Assembly (NCBI GenBank): GCA_029817715.1
Contig: JARUPY010000397.1
Span: 1,426,001-1,490,000 of the forward strand
Direction of reading: 5' to 3'
DNA: 64,000 nucleotides
DNA from: Melastoma dodecandrum
Taxonomy: Eukaryota > Streptophyta > Magnoliopsida > Myrtales > Melastomataceae
This document shows, piece after piece, positions 9,876 through 23,145 of this stretch (position 1 is its first letter; the number at the start of each line of letters is the position of its first letter). Both the position numbers and the translations under genes were made by a program. The notes beneath the pieces are model-generated. The model was not told where the DNA came from. It saw nothing but the letters and a program-made list of their open reading frames with translations, and searched no databases.

Positions 9876-12800
9876 TCAGGAAACCTTCAAGAGTTCATGG
9901 AAAGCTTCTTGAGGTATGTCGACCGAACCCACTCGCTTCATCCTCTTCTTTCCTTCCTTTTGCTTCTCCAAAAGCTTCTTCTTCCGCGTGACATCTCCTC
10001 CATAACACTTCGCGAGGACATTTTTCCTCATCGCAGATACCCTGGAAATATCACATATTTTATCAACAAAATGAACCTTGAAAGATTACAATCAGCCACG
10101 AACACAGCCTTGAATTTCCCGTTGGCAGGGTTACTTGGCCTGATATAGTAAATAAGATAACAGTTAGAGAATAGAAGACCCACGTCTCCCTTGCGATGAT
10201 CTTCGACCCTATTGCAGCTTGTATTACTATTTCAAACATTTGCCTGCTCAAAGATGGGAAAGTAAGTGCCTTGCAAGGAGGAAAAGCTGAAATCGTCCAC
10301 TCCAATTGTCCAACAATGGCAGAGTGTCATTGAATTTTCAGACCTGTCTATGAACTTTTTTAGTTTTTCAACTAGTTCCCGGCCAACACGCTGTGCCTTC
10401 AATGAGTGGACTATAGTTGCCATTGCGTCAACTGGTTGTCCGTTTAAGAGAATATCCAGCTTCACCAAGTCAGATTGCTGATAACTGTAGCCAAGTCAAT
10501 AAACAGGTCACCGAAGAAAACGTGCATTAACGAGCGACAGACGGATAATGGAGAGAGATCACTTACTCTGCATCTTCATAATCAAAAGATGCATAGCCAG
10601 ATGTTAGACTCTTTAGTTCATTGTAAAAGTCTACCACGATTTCCCTTAAAGGCAATCGATACTTCATGAAGACACGCTGACTGCATTCATAACACCAATG
10701 ACTTAATACATATCACAAGCAAAACAAGCATCGAGTATACTTCCAGTCAGCTAACACACCATAAATCAGCTGAATTCACCTGTCGATAAACAAATACTCC
10801 AGCTGTTGCCCTCTCCTTTCAGAACAAAGGGTGATAATGGAGCCCACATACCTTCACATGAGAAATGGAAAAAAATTACATTTATTTTTCCAGAGAAAAA
10901 CATAGGATCACTAATCATGCCATGGGATAGTCAGAACTTACTCGCTAGGGATAATGATCGTTGCTATCACAGTAGGTTCCCAACAAGCAGTAACCCGTTG
11001 CTTGGGATTTGAAGGCAGTGATGCAGGATTTTGAACTTCTACTTTGCTAAATCAAGTAACCACCCCAAATTAGATGTCACATTGGACTACAAAGAGTGTG
11101 AATGTTTCTTGTCTGTACCTTCCATCCGCATACTCAAATATATAAGGGACGGTTGGAATGGTAGAAATGATATGCGCTCCATGTTCCTGAAACAATTAAC
11201 AAGATTATTAAGTTGGAGTGACTTTCCAGACTAAATATAAAAACTCTGCTTCCGAATATCCAACAGCTTTCAAACTATTCTATTCTTTGTCCTCATGAGT
11301 AGTCCACACGCTAAACAGATACATCAGCTTCGAACAGAGTCATACAAATCGCACGTCTTCTTCAAAATATACCTGTTCAAGCCTCTGATGAAAAACATCC
11401 ATGTGAAGCAAGCCCAGAAACCCACACCTGAAACCAAGGCCGAGGGCTGTACTACTCTCCTTACTAACGGAGACGCTAGCATCGTTGCATGTAAGTCTCT
11501 CTATTGCATGATTAAGAGCCTCAAAATCAGAACCGTCAGCCGGATAGAGACCAGAGAAAACCATGTGCTTCGCTGGCTTAAAACCTGAATGTTGCATATA
11601 GAAGCCACCAAACATTAACAAGAAAATTAGTCAAGCTGCCTGTAGGAAAGAAAGCATATGATCTAAAAAATCATCGTGTACTCTTGGACTTGGGATAGAC
11701 TAGCCAGTGGATATCAGATAATGGAAATATGTACAACCTAAAGGCAGCCAAATCATGCATTTCATTCTACTAAGCCGTGAAAAACAACAGATGGGAGGGA
11801 GGTACTTGCTCTGCCATTCAAGAATGCCACTACATATCACCTCAAGAAATCATCATGGTGGCTTTTGAAGAGGTACATATGTATAGAACGACAATGCTTC
11901 AAACAGTGGCTTCTTATACAATGATGTGGATGGACAGTGCTTTACGTATATCAAGTAATGGGAGACAAATGTTTCTGATCTGAATAAACCTGGAAGGGCT
12001 TGGACTGTGCTTCGAGTGTGATGTAGTGTGTCTCCCACTCGAGCATCTTTAGTTGAACGCATTCCACTCACAATATAGCCTACTTGTCCAGTTAAGAGGA
12101 CTCCTCTTGGGGTAAGCTCGGGGTGCATGATGCCAATATCCAGTATCTCGTACGAATGACCAGTGGCAGCTGACGAAATTTTATCCCCCTTACGAACCAC
12201 ACCATCAACTACAGCCACGTGACAGATAACACCCTTGTATTCATCATAATATGAATCCAATAGCAGCATACGCAGAGGAGAGCTGCTCTTCCCAGACGGA
12301 GGGGTGATGCGCTCTATAATTGCCGGAAGCACATGCTCAAGACCTTGTCCAGTCTTTGCTGAAGTCAAAAGCGCATCACTGGGATCAAGGTCAAACATCG
12401 ACTTCAGTTGAGCTTTGACTTGATCAGGGTTCGCAGTAGGCTGGTCAATTTTGTTTATAACTGGGATTATTGTTAATCCAGATTCAAAAGCAAGATAGAA
12501 GTTAGCAACCGTCTGGGCTTGAACACCTTGGGCAGCGTCCACAACCAGAAGGGCACCCTGGCAAGCAGCAAGGGATCTAGACACTTCGTAGCTGAAGTCG
12601 ACATGACCCGGTGTATCGATGAGATTAAGCAGAAAGATCTGCGGTTCACATGCATTGCCGGCTTTATCTAAGCCGGGAAGGTAGTGCTTGTGGAACATGG
12701 TCGCTGTTTGTGCTTTGACTGTGATGCCACGTTCTCTCTCTACCTAACAACAAGAAAGAAAATGAAGCATATGTCTACAAATACAATTGAATGAGCAAAA

Positions 12801-13456
12801 TTCAGTCCATAGAGAATATCAGCTACTAAGAAAAGCATCCAACAGTGCCAGAATGATGCAGCACTAAAATATATCATGAGAAAGCATCTCATCGACATTC
12901 ACATTTCACAATTCGGACCTCCAACCAAGAGATGTTGACTTGCTAGCATAGATCGTCTCGAAAAACATTCCTTCCTCTACTGAAGACTTTTACATTATCT
13001 ACCAGTCGACAGTAAATCCATCTCCTCCAGGGACAAAAATCTAACACCTTATCGACGCAAGTACAAGCCTCAATGCCCCAGGGGCACCACCCTAAATATA
13101 GCCATTGATGCAGAAACAAACAACACCAGATCGACAATCAATCCGTTTCGAACCTGCAACTTATCCAGGTACTGAGGCTGGCCGTGCCCCTTCTTGATGG
13201 TCCCAGTGAGCTCGAGCAACCTATCCGCGAGCGTCGACTTGCCATGGTCGACGTGAGCTATAATCGAGAAGTTGCGTATCCTGTCGGGAGGAAAATCCTC
13301 CAGTTCCGCTACGACGTCAACCTTGCTCGTCCGCGCATGGCTGCAGAACGAGTAGGAGCAGCCGCCGTTTCCTAAAGCCGGCGTGAGGACGAAGGAGCCG
13401 CGGTTCCTGGATGTAAGGGATCGGGTGAGGAGGTGATAGAGCAGGCGGTTTCCCAT
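9876..13456 (-). CDS. GUF1: Translation factor GUF1/LepA (EF4), mitochondrial
   Basis: This is a GTPase of the LepA/EF4 family that acts on mitochondrial ribosomes and is thought to rescue stalled elongation by back-translocation. Ten exons keep one frame: 13154-13456, 11990-12743, 11373-11584, 11119-11186, 10942-11046, 10780-10851, 10567-10680, 10344-10484, 10184-10243 and 9876-10041, giving 664 residues. The N-terminus ([18 protein letters not shown]) is a basic presequence. GTP-binding motifs are [36 protein letters not shown] and TSAKTG. The C-terminal LepA domain includes [53 protein letters not shown] and [15 protein letters not shown]. The segment [14 protein letters not shown] separates it from the plastid paralogue. 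All splice borders checked by eye are canonical and no lesion is seen. Confidence 0.93.
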
Positions 13457-13790
13457 CAGGGGGGAACGGCCGCGCGTCCGGCGGTTATGACGGGGGAGTT
13501 CTCGGGGAGACGCGCGGCCGGCGCTGGTCTGGTTGGCGCAAGAAGAGGGGGATGCGGACCACGCCGGTTCAGGTCCGGTCCGGTTTACCTGTGGAATGGG
13601 CCGGAGGGATGGTTAGTTCCGAGTTGTCATTTTTTTGGGAAAAAGAGTTTACTGTTTGTCTGCCGATAAATTCAGAAATCAAATATTACCTGAAAAATAA
13701 TTTGTATTTCATGATAAAACGTGAATATCAAATCGAAATTTCATTATGGCCAAAGGATTGGCTGTGGGTTTGAAAAAGTGAATTCCACCT
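13457..13790. other. GUF1 upstream region
   Basis: GC-rich immediately upstream of the GUF1 ATG, then AT-rich. It should hold the GUF1 promoter; no specific element can be named. Confidence 0.3.
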
Positions 13791-13990
13791 GTTATAGAGA
13801 ATCGGTGTTTCAAATATTGCCCATTCTAAGGCAACTTAACGTTTAAGATACCGAATTTTCAAACAAATTTAGAGTGAATTTGGTATTAAAAACGTTGAAC
13901 TCTTTGCAAATCGAATTTGATGTTTCAAACACCAAAATTAAGAGTATTATTTGGTGAATTTAGAAAGTTACCGTCCTATTATCAACAACG
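13791..13990. repeat. AT-rich repeat related to the copy at 28.95 kb
   Basis: The phrase GGTATTAAAAAC followed by a GAACTC/AAGTTAC-like word, a CAAAT word and GATG is shared, with changes, with 29092-29135. It also shares the gaattt/aactc vocabulary of 5200-5655. The family is unknown and non-coding. Confidence 0.35.
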
Positions 13991-16154
13991 AGGAAATTTA
14001 TAAAATTTTAAAAGGTTTTACTAAACTTACAGTTATTACGAACGCAAACGAAGTAATGGTTGGATATAAGGAAACGATGATCGGACGACATGCTCCTCTA
14101 CTGAAGTATGCCTTAGGGAAGCGATGGCGGTAACGATGGGTTGTTGGTGCGGTGGGATGCGTAGATTGATTGAAGACGCCTTCTGGGCATCGGAAAAGAG
14201 AGCAAAAGCAGGCAATCGAATTTGGAGGAGGTGGTGACCCCACTAACGGCCAATTAAACATCTATGCCACCCTTAAACATAGCCAGTCGACACAACTATG
14301 TCAACCTTAAATATCTAAGGGACTTTCAAGGACATTACTCCTCATATCGTGGCTAAGTGCATTAACCATATTAGAAATTGATTTCTCTTTATTTTCGTGT
14401 CAAAAGAGCTTTTGTTCCCGAGTTATACAGGTCTGTTCTCCTCGAGTTCACCAATCGGGCATTTCAACTCGAGATATTCTGGCCTTTCATCATTTTGGGG
14501 CGATCAGTCTCTCTTCATATAGGTAGATGGGTCTCTTCCTTCCTCATTGTCTAAATCAGTAAATTGGGTTTGAGTTTCATCATTTCGGGGCACTCATCTT
14601 CGGATGGACTTTCTTCCTTATTTCCGACTAAAAAAAAAAATTTGTGTTGGCGGACAACTATTTTTTTTACTTGATCTTATGAATCTTATTTCATCATAAC
14701 TTAAAAATGTCTTTTGGTATTAATTGAATTGCGTCGGTTGGACGGCGCCAGCCTAAAGAAGCAGCACCCGGCATCTCCTCTCTCGTTGTCTGTTGGGACA
14801 GCAACTGCAATGTCCGGTTGGCAAAACGCTATACCTTTTCCTTCCTCTCTTTTTTATTTTTTAATTGTTGTTGTTATTACAACTGGCGTCTGTTGCAGAC
14901 ATGGACTCTTCTGGTCTTTTGGTTCATTAAAAGAACAGGAAGGCTTCTCGTCTAATACGCTTATTTGTCTTTCTTAATTCATTTTATCTTTTTTCCTCTT
15001 TTTTTGTTTTTATACGTTAAAAATAAAAATATATAATATATCACGATTTTATTTATAAATTTGAACTTTTAAAAAATTTATCGTGTAATTAAAAAAATAT
15101 TAATTTAAAAAAGTTTTCGGAATTAAATGAAGATGGGGGCTGCTTAAGCGACGGACCACTCACTCTACTTACCATGGGCTCGTCCTCAGGGTAACCCTCC
15201 CCCGTCTACCTTCTCCTTCTCCCCCACTCACCCCCTCCCCCTCACTCCAATCTTCTTGCTACTAACTACACCACGCGACCCTCGTTACCACCCAAATATT
15301 CCTCCCCTCCGTCGAATCAGTACCTACCCGCATTGCGTTCTTCCTCCCGCTTCCGCGATCGATACCCCTCTCAAGGTATGCCCCCAGATCTGGCCTGTGA
15401 GTATTGATATGGCGGTGGAGGAAGTGGCAGCTTTTCTGGCCTGGGCTTCGTTGTTTGTTTGGAGTGCAGATCAAAGTTTGGGGGAGTTTGGGGGGGGGGG
15501 GTTTCGGATGCTACTCACTGTCCTGCATTGTTGCTTGTTTGGTTTTGTGGATTTGTTTAGATGGATTTTCTTTTATCGTGACGTTTGTTGCTGTCGGATC
15601 TGGAGCTTCGTGCTTTCCAGTGGTTTGAAGTTAACCCTACATAGAAGGTTTGGAGTTCATGGGGATGGAATATGGTTCCCGATGGATGTCTTGGAGCTGG
15701 GGATTGTGGGCGTACTTTCTTTTGTGAATAACGCTGTTGTTTGGTTTGTGAGATTTTGGGATGAGGGAATAGAGGCGGTGAATTTTGCAGAGTCTCGGTT
15801 TGAGCTACCTGCAAATGGGGGTTATGATCCGTGGCCGGGTGATTTGTTTATGTCTTATATGGCTATTTGCTGGATTTTTTATCTTTTTGTATTTGTAAGA
15901 CTGGGTCTCGGTTTTCAGAGTTTTTCTTTGAGGCTTAGAAAACAGGACCTTTTGGGATGGTCCAAATTCCTTGGGTTGAAATGCATGTGTAGAAGTAGGC
16001 GATTAAGGCGTGTTTTCTTGATTTATGCCAACTTGTGCGATTCACTTTAAGATGCTGCTTACACAAGCCAAATAATTTTCCCTTACATTCTTATTCATTT
16101 TATCTTTTGCATGGCACACGGGTTAATGGAATCGAAATATTAGGGCTGTGATTG
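13991..16154. other. Intergenic DNA and probable leader with intron of the IQD gene
   Basis: The first kilobase shows no supported gene. From about 15190 the plus strand is a C/T-rich leader. A donor-like AAG|GTATG at 15375 and an acceptor at 16143, just before the IQD start codon, suggest a 5' leader intron of about 770 bases. A long open frame across 15256-16050 lies inside this leader/intron and has no domain. Confidence 0.45.
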
Positions 16155-19100
16155 ATGGGGAAGTCAAGAGGAGGAAAATGGCTTAAGGGTATGCTCTTTG
16201 GGAAGAAGTCATCGAAATCTGGCTTGTCGAAGGTAATAGATTTTGGTTCTCATTGCATGAAATTACAAAGCACATTCAATATTGCTGATTTTTGTAGATT
16301 TTTGGTAGAATTGTTTTTCTTATAAAAAAATATTTAAGAAGCAAAGCATGACTCAGAACCTAACTTGGTGCATTTTATTTTCTTGTTTGAAGAAACTTGG
16401 GCCTGAGAAAGAATCGACTATTTCCTTCGATGCATCGCCTGAGATCTCTGCTCCACAATCTGTTCCTCTCTTAAATGATCCTGCTTCCTTGAGGAAGGGG
16501 GAAGAAAACATAGAGATAGCAAAAGATAATATTGCTGCTGTACAACCAAATGCAGTTTCAGTGGAGAAAAGCCTTGCTGATGCTGAAAGAGATGGAAAAG
16601 CTGCTTCACTTGTGCAGGCAACTTTCCGAGGCTACCTGGTAATGTTCTTCCTGTGCCTGAACTTGAGTTCCCCACCTGGACAAGTAGAACAGTAATTGAC
16701 TGAACTTCATTCCTGTGAAGGCACGGCGTGCATTCCATGTTCTTAAGGGGATAATCAGGTTGCAGGCACTTATTCGTGGACATTTGGTGAGGCGACAAGC
16801 TATCGCCACTCTCCGTTGCATGCAGGCAATTGTCAATCTGCAGAGGATGATACGTGGTCAAATGGTAAGGCCTTTTACTTAAAATGCATGGGCCTTAAAA
16901 TGGTAAGGCCTTTTACTCAAATGGTAAATAATCATGTATGATTTACCAGTGATTACTGCTAACTGTATTAAAAACTGAATTCGATGTACAAATGTCATAG
17001 GTAGTTGTAAGTTGTACAAAATTTTCCCAAGATTTCTACTGGACAATTTGAAGTATAATGTAGAAAGAGATTATTTGACGACTGCCACTCTATACTAATT
17101 TGGTTGATGGGACTAATTTATGCAGCCGATGTAAGGTAGGTGTTTTGCGTCCCTCGCTGTATTATGCTACAGCTTTCTGCTGTTGAGCATTAGTGAAGAT
17201 TATTTTTTAATTCTTGTAATTTTGTAAGAAAGTAGTAGATGGTAGTATGGGACCCTGTGATAAAGTAGTAGATGTTTCACCCTGCCTAAGTAGCCAAATG
17301 TCACTATAAACATGAACAATTACCATTCCTTTTGTTCTCCGACTTATTCTATAGTGTATCTGACTACTCTATATCGTCATGGTTCTTTGGTTCTGAAGTC
17401 ATCTGGAGTAAATCCATCCTTCAAGTCAGAAAAGATGTGGAAAAACTCCTTCATTTGCAAGGTATGACTGCTATAGTCTTGCTGAGTTTGTTGTGTTGAT
17501 ATTCTTTTATGAAGTACGCCAATATACCCCATAAATTCTACAGATTTTGTGTAGAGAGCAAGAGTTTCATGTGCTGGACTTATGACATTGCTGTAACATG
17601 GATGAAAAAAGTATGTTGGATTTTGCCTGTGAAATGGTGAAATTATAGATATGAAGGCCATGTATGAAACAAAAAAGAAAGTGAATGCTCGTCATAAACT
17701 CTAAAGAGCAATGTGTGACTATCATGATTCCTAACACATTTTATGGATGAAACTTCCCTTCCTGGCTATGATTCTTTACAGCCCTTGGCTTCTTGCTTTT
17801 GTTATCCATGGACATTAATGGGTGTCTTAACTGATAGTTTGCTTTCAAAAATAATTTCTCCTAGGGTAGTCTATGGGATCTTGATAACAGATTTCAAACA
17901 ATGTGGTTGGCCTGTCGTAATTGTGTCTTGTTTGGAGACTATAGAGTCAAATTTGGATAATCTTCATGTAGCATGATTTGATGACTTCGATCTTCACTCA
18001 ATTGTTAGCTGCTTGTTTCCTCACCTTCTGCTGTGCCCTTGAACCTTCACTATGATCCTTTGGATCCCAATAACGCTGAAAACTGGCTGGAGCGTTGGTC
18101 ATCTTCCCATATTTGGGAAGCTCTTCCACAAGCAAGGAAAGGTGCTGGCTCAAGGTTTCAGAAACAGCAAAATGCAGGTCAGCATGGGGAGGTTGAACCA
18201 ACTAGGTCCAAGAGAGTTGTCAGGAAATCTCCGACTAACAATGCTGACAACAGTTCTGCTTCCGCATCTGATTTTGAAAAACCAATCCGCGGTATAAGGA
18301 AAAGTTCAACTAACAAACCGGACCCAGTACAGGAGCAAGCTCAAAGTGAGCTCGAGAGGGTCAAAAGAAACTTGAGAAAAGTTACCGCTGCTAGTAAGGA
18401 GGTGATGGAAGGTCTGGAAACTGTCACAGAGAAGCCCAAGATAAGCACTACTGAAACCTCTCTACCAACTCCGGATGAATCCGTGAAGGGAACAGAAGAA
18501 ACTGCGGAAATAATAGATGTGGGGAAAACATCAATTGTTGAAGAGGCCATACAAGTTGGAGGAGAATCTCTAGCAAAGTTATCGATCACAGAGATGGTAG
18601 ATTCAGTTCATGAGAACAGTGTATTGGTTGAGATTGATCCCTCTGGAGATGATCAAAAAGCCAAAGGAAACTCTGCCACCATGGATGAGGTAACACCGAA
18701 GGACGAGCAGAGTGGAAAGGTGGTTCACAAGACCAAGCGCAGGATGTCTCTCCCAGTGAAGCAGGAGTTGTCTGAGAATGTGGCAGTAAATACTTCCAAC
18801 CTGCCGAGCTACATGGCTGCAACTGAATCTGCTAAGGCAAAGCTCAAGGGACACGGGTCAGCTAGGTTCAGTCAGGAAGGAGTTGAAAATGGTTTTGTCA
18901 GACGCCACTCTCTGCCATCTTCAGCCAACGGTAAATTGACCTCAATGTCACCTCGAGTTCAGAGGCAGTTTCATGTGAATGGCAAAGCTGGAGGCAGGGA
19001 AGATAGCGGAGGTAAGATATGCTATGCTTTAAAATTTTCTGCTTGCTGCTAGCATTGGTGATCGCACATCAACCTGCTAGAAGGGAAAGTTTAAGAAACT

Positions 19101-19254
19101 CGGAGTAAGAAATCCAAAGTACATAGGATTAACTGTGAATGTCATTCGTCGTTCATGTAGTTCTCTTAATGCATTAGTTGTCCATTGGTGATGTTTCTCA
19201 TCTAATGAAAGCTCAATTACTTGAATTGCAGAGAAACCTGGGTGGAGGAGGTAA
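16155..19254 (+). CDS. IQ-domain (IQD) calmodulin-binding protein, IQD31/32-like
   Basis: Plant IQD proteins bind calmodulin through IQ motifs and act as scaffolds on microtubules, plasma membrane or in the nucleus. Six exons fit one frame: 16155-16232, 16393-16638, 16721-16864, 17399-17461, 18009-19011 and 19232-19254, about 518 residues. The N-terminus is [18 protein letters not shown]. The IQ67 core reads [11 protein letters not shown], split by the intron position conserved in this family, then [20 protein letters not shown] and [12 protein letters not shown]. The large exon carries the DUF4005-type part with [20 protein letters not shown], a Ser/Lys-rich tail, [20 protein letters not shown] and [12 protein letters not shown]. 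It ends EKPGWRR. Exon 4 (63 bases) is the least certain: it is in frame and has AG/GT borders, but an alternative acceptor is possible. Confidence 0.85.
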
Positions 19255-20103
19255 CTTTGGCCTTACTGTGAGTATCGCAGTTTCCAATAGCATGAGATCT
19301 TCCAGAGGACAATGAGCAAACGGTGTGAGGTGTTGCATTCAGACCTCGTCATCTTCTTCGTTGGTTGGTGGTCTTTGTGGTGAATGTGTATAGTCAAATA
19401 GGGATAGGCTTTCAGCTTTCAACTTGTTTTGGTCCGATCTCCCCTTTGATATTTCATTTTCGTCACTCTTCTTCATCGTACCATAACCTTATGCTGTGTT
19501 TGTGGAAAGTGGGTTTTGTTCTTCCGTGTCCATCCCGTGTCGAGTCTCTTGTGATCAGATTGCAGTCGTTTATAATTAATGAGTTAGCATAAGCTCTGCT
19601 TACCCGTGGACTCTGGTAGTCAACAAATGCAATATCTTATGTTTTTTGTGGTCGACCATTGGAAGAAGCTAATCCTGGGGCCGGCAGAAACAACTGTCTG
19701 GATACCTGGCATGCAGCATGAGCGGCAATGGCAACGGCCGGGCTGCCAGATCTTCCTACAATGCATCAGACTGGTGAAATGATCGGTTGGACTTCAACCC
19801 AAATAAATCCTCGGTAGCTCTCATATGGTGACAATATCAAATCACATGTAGTGTAAAAGTAGTCCGCCAAATTGGATAATTTCAACGACCAAAAGCTACG
19901 AGAAGGGAACGAATTACGAACTATTCAAAAAGGAGGGGATGTTGCTTGGGTTAACGTCCTTGTCCCATTGTGCTCTTACCACAAACCCGGAACTTCCCCA
20001 CTGCCCTTCGGGATTACGAAAGGGTAAGAATCTCACTGTCCTACGCTTTCGAATTTGCTATCTCGAGTCGTGCCCAGTGGAAAAGCTCCAACCTTGATGG
20101 ATT
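19255..20103. other. Intergenic, includes IQD 3' untranslated region
   Basis: No supported gene is visible. The first 300 bases are probably the IQD 3' untranslated region. Confidence 0.4.
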
Positions 20104-20397
20104 TTGAACCTGTTTGCATTGTGGGTTATGGTCGATTTGATTGAATATGCAGAAAAATGGAATGGCCACGGAAGACGAGATCTAAGTGGTAAGTATTGGG
20201 AAGTTGGGGAAGGATGGTGTGCGAAGGAAGGAATCGTGCCTCTAGTAGTTGCTACAGTTCTTCTGCTTTGTTGGGGGGTTCTGAGGAGAAGTCAGGAAGG
20301 AGAACAAGGTGGTGATGATGACCGCAGTGCAGAGGGGTTGGAGAACCTTCCTGTCTACGCCCGAAAGTCGGTACCTCGCGTTCGATTGGTCATGTGA
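20104..20397 (+). CDS. Hypothetical small membrane protein (uncertain)
   Basis: This is an open frame of about 97 codons whose first codon in the frame is not ATG (TTG at 20104). The only feature is one hydrophobic segment (IVPLVVATVLLLCWGVL) followed by an acidic, glycine-rich stretch and a basic end (RKSVPRVRLVM). No family is recognised and no homologous exon structure is seen. A possible GT donor follows near 20395, so it could also be one exon of a larger gene. It may well be a chance frame. Confidence 0.2.
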   Translation: MNLFALWVMVDLIEYAEKWNGHGRRDLSGKYWEVGEGWCAKEGIVPLVVATVLLLCWGVLRRSQEGEQGGDDDRSAEGLENLPVYARKSVPRVRLVM

Positions 20398-23145
20398 GTT
20401 GCTGTTCTTGAATGTTTATGTTGTTTCCTGGTGCTTTGTCCTCAGGGTTGATGGGTCTTTATTTACGTCCTCTGACTTGGTTATTTGATGTCTGGTTTTG
20501 TGAGTTTTTGATGAGCTGAGGCTAGTTGACGATGCGTTCTCATGCACAAGTCCACGCCGTCGGAATGGGTGACAGTGTGTGTGCTGATCAGTGCTGCCTA
20601 ATGAAACCCGGAGAAGGGCTTCTGGTTTGTTTCTAATCTATTCTTGTTTACAATATGTGAGTTCCTCCATGAGTTCATTTTAAATCAGATATAGAATCAT
20701 TCTGTAGGTCGTCTCTCTTGCGAGAGGCCTTTTCCTCGTTCATCGAATCGAATTGCATTTCTAGCAGGCCCTTCCGTGTTAATGCAGTGAGTTTTTGCAT
20801 CAGAATCGAGCCACACTAAGATCGAGCTTGGTGTCGCAATATCGATTGCACTACTCGTGTGTATTTAACAACATAAATACTGGATTACATACCTTATTGT
20901 CATGTGTGGGTTAACGAGTTAAAGGTCTCTTAGTAAGGTAGTTGTGAAAACACGTCAGACAAAGACTTACGGGCGAAATGGCTATCGAGCGACAGAGGCT
21001 GCCACGCGACAAGCTTACTGGGCGACATAAGAGGATGAAGCGACAGTCAGCTGAACGAACGAAGACACTCTGCAGTAAAAGTTAGTGGACGATACAGTCG
21101 CAGTGAGGAAGATTTGAACGATTTCAAAAAATGAAAGGGAATAGTTACTAAGGCACTCCGATGAAAAGGAGATATTCTATGAAGATTGACAAACATCAAC
21201 ACAGACAGACATATACATCGTCAATGACATTCGTGTTGGTGACCACATATATTCAAAAAGCCCTCAAAAGACCTTTTGCTCAGTGTGCCGAATATTTCCG
21301 ATGTATTTAGCGTTGATTGTCAAAGATATGCTTTATGGTATTGCGTAAGGGCCCGTTCATGCGTACGTCGACGTTTCGGGAGGGGGAACTTGCGACCTGT
21401 CGGAGCTAAAATGCCGGTCAAGAAGTAGTCCTAGCGGCAGATCCGAAGGCACAGCAGAATGCAACCATCGGCGGGCGCGTGAAGATAGAGAGAGACTCGA
21501 ACCTTGTGGGAGGCAAGGGTTTTGGTTCCAGGGCAAGGCCGACGCGTTTTGACTGAAAGAAAAGCAAAATCGTTAAAAAAGAAAAACTTAAATTTTATCA
21601 CGTGAATTACGTAGGTCATAGTATTTATTTCGATTCTGTCCAATTCTAGTAATAAGATTGATTATGTACATTTATTGACACCAGCCCTTCAGTAGGTAGA
21701 TATGTTTAGTTTTTCATTGGGCACCAATAATTTAATTGATGGAAATAATCTTTTATAAAGAAAAAAAAAGTTTAGTATAAGATGTCACCCATTTTAAAAG
21801 TAATCTGCCATTCTGAAAAAAGAAAGAAAGAATGATTTTTTTTTTTGGCTAATATATACGACGACAAAGAACGTCTCAGAAGATTCAAGAAAATTAGTCT
21901 TGCCATCAATTAAACTACAACGATCTCGAAGATTCAACCATATGATAGGAAACGCAACAATTATATTAATTAATTAATGTAAAGTTTCGAATTCTTCCAA
22001 GTGATAACACGGAACTCACCGTGATATCAAAATTACGCTTTTAAGTTTTTTTATCCGTGACAGTCGTGCGTGACAAACCATGATGATTGGCGCACCCCTA
22101 TGATTTTGCCCGTAAATGATGCCGCCGCACCCCTCAGGTTGCGCTCTCTCTATCTCTATTTGTGCCGGATTCACATTTGAAAGAAAGCCTTTCTTTCGAC
22201 ACTTGAAAACTGGGAGAGGGGTGTTTGCCATTACGCGGATTTCAAGGGGCCCCGCCCCCACCCCCACCTCCACCTCAAGTTCAAAAAATCATTTTTAAAA
22301 AACTATTACTAAACTATTTTTTCATGTCAAAAACAAAAAAGTAACCCCCATTTCACTTGGATAAATAAGCCTAATAATCCCTGATCCACATTAAATGGGG
22401 AAAAATATCAAAAGTAATACCAAAAACCAATGAACAAAAATCGCCCACACCTCTGAAACGAAATAAATACATTCCTTGGAGTTATCGATCCTCATCAATC
22501 ATCATTGTTAAGTACTCTCCAAGACATGCCGACACGTTTCTAATTTTTCGAATTTCTTTTTCTTTTTGGGACTATGGATTTTATCAATTTAATCAGAAGA
22601 TCTTATTCGACGGTGTATTTGGCTTTGGAATATCATTTTTCTCAAATTTAATTCTCCGACACTAATCCCCCACGTCGATCTCTAAAAGTCCTTTGGGTTT
22701 TGTTCTTCCCTCAGCTAAAGATGACGACAATCCTCACTCCCTCATCCAAATCTCATTGATTTCTCCTCCCCTCCCAAAGTTCCGATCTTGTGATCTGGGT
22801 GGGTCTCCCTTATTTCCTAGTGTGCCGCCGTTTCTTCTCATTTTTGGGTTGTTTTCTTACACACAACCTTAAAAATTGTGTCTTTCCCCCTTTGCCCGTT
22901 TCGATTATATTCTCTCCTTCTTCTTCGATTTGATTCGTGGGTTTTGGGGAATTTTCTTAAGTTTCCTCCTTCCCAGCTGATTTTTTTGTCGGGTTGGGAT
23001 GCCACCTTATCCACGATCGCTGTTCGCTCGATGCTTTAAGCAGAGCCGGCTGATGATTTCATCCGCGATTCCGCGGTAATCCTTCGGGAGAAAGCTTTTT
23101 TTTTTCTGGATTTTCGTTTGTGGCCACGGATCGGGTGGTTTGGTG
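20398..23145. other. Intergenic DNA and leader of the glutaredoxin-domain gene
   Basis: No gene is supported between 20.4 and 22.7 kb. From about 22670 the plus strand becomes C/T-rich and leads into the coding start at 23146, so it is read as promoter and 5' leader. The middle (20.9-21.4 kb) has a less AT-rich composition that could be an unrecognised old repeat. Confidence 0.35.

Noticed and set aside
15256..16050. A 264-codon open frame upstream of the IQD gene
   Set aside because: It lies in the C/T-rich leader and probable leader intron, has no domain, odd composition (Phe/Trp/Val-rich) and no splice or start context. Best read as chance.
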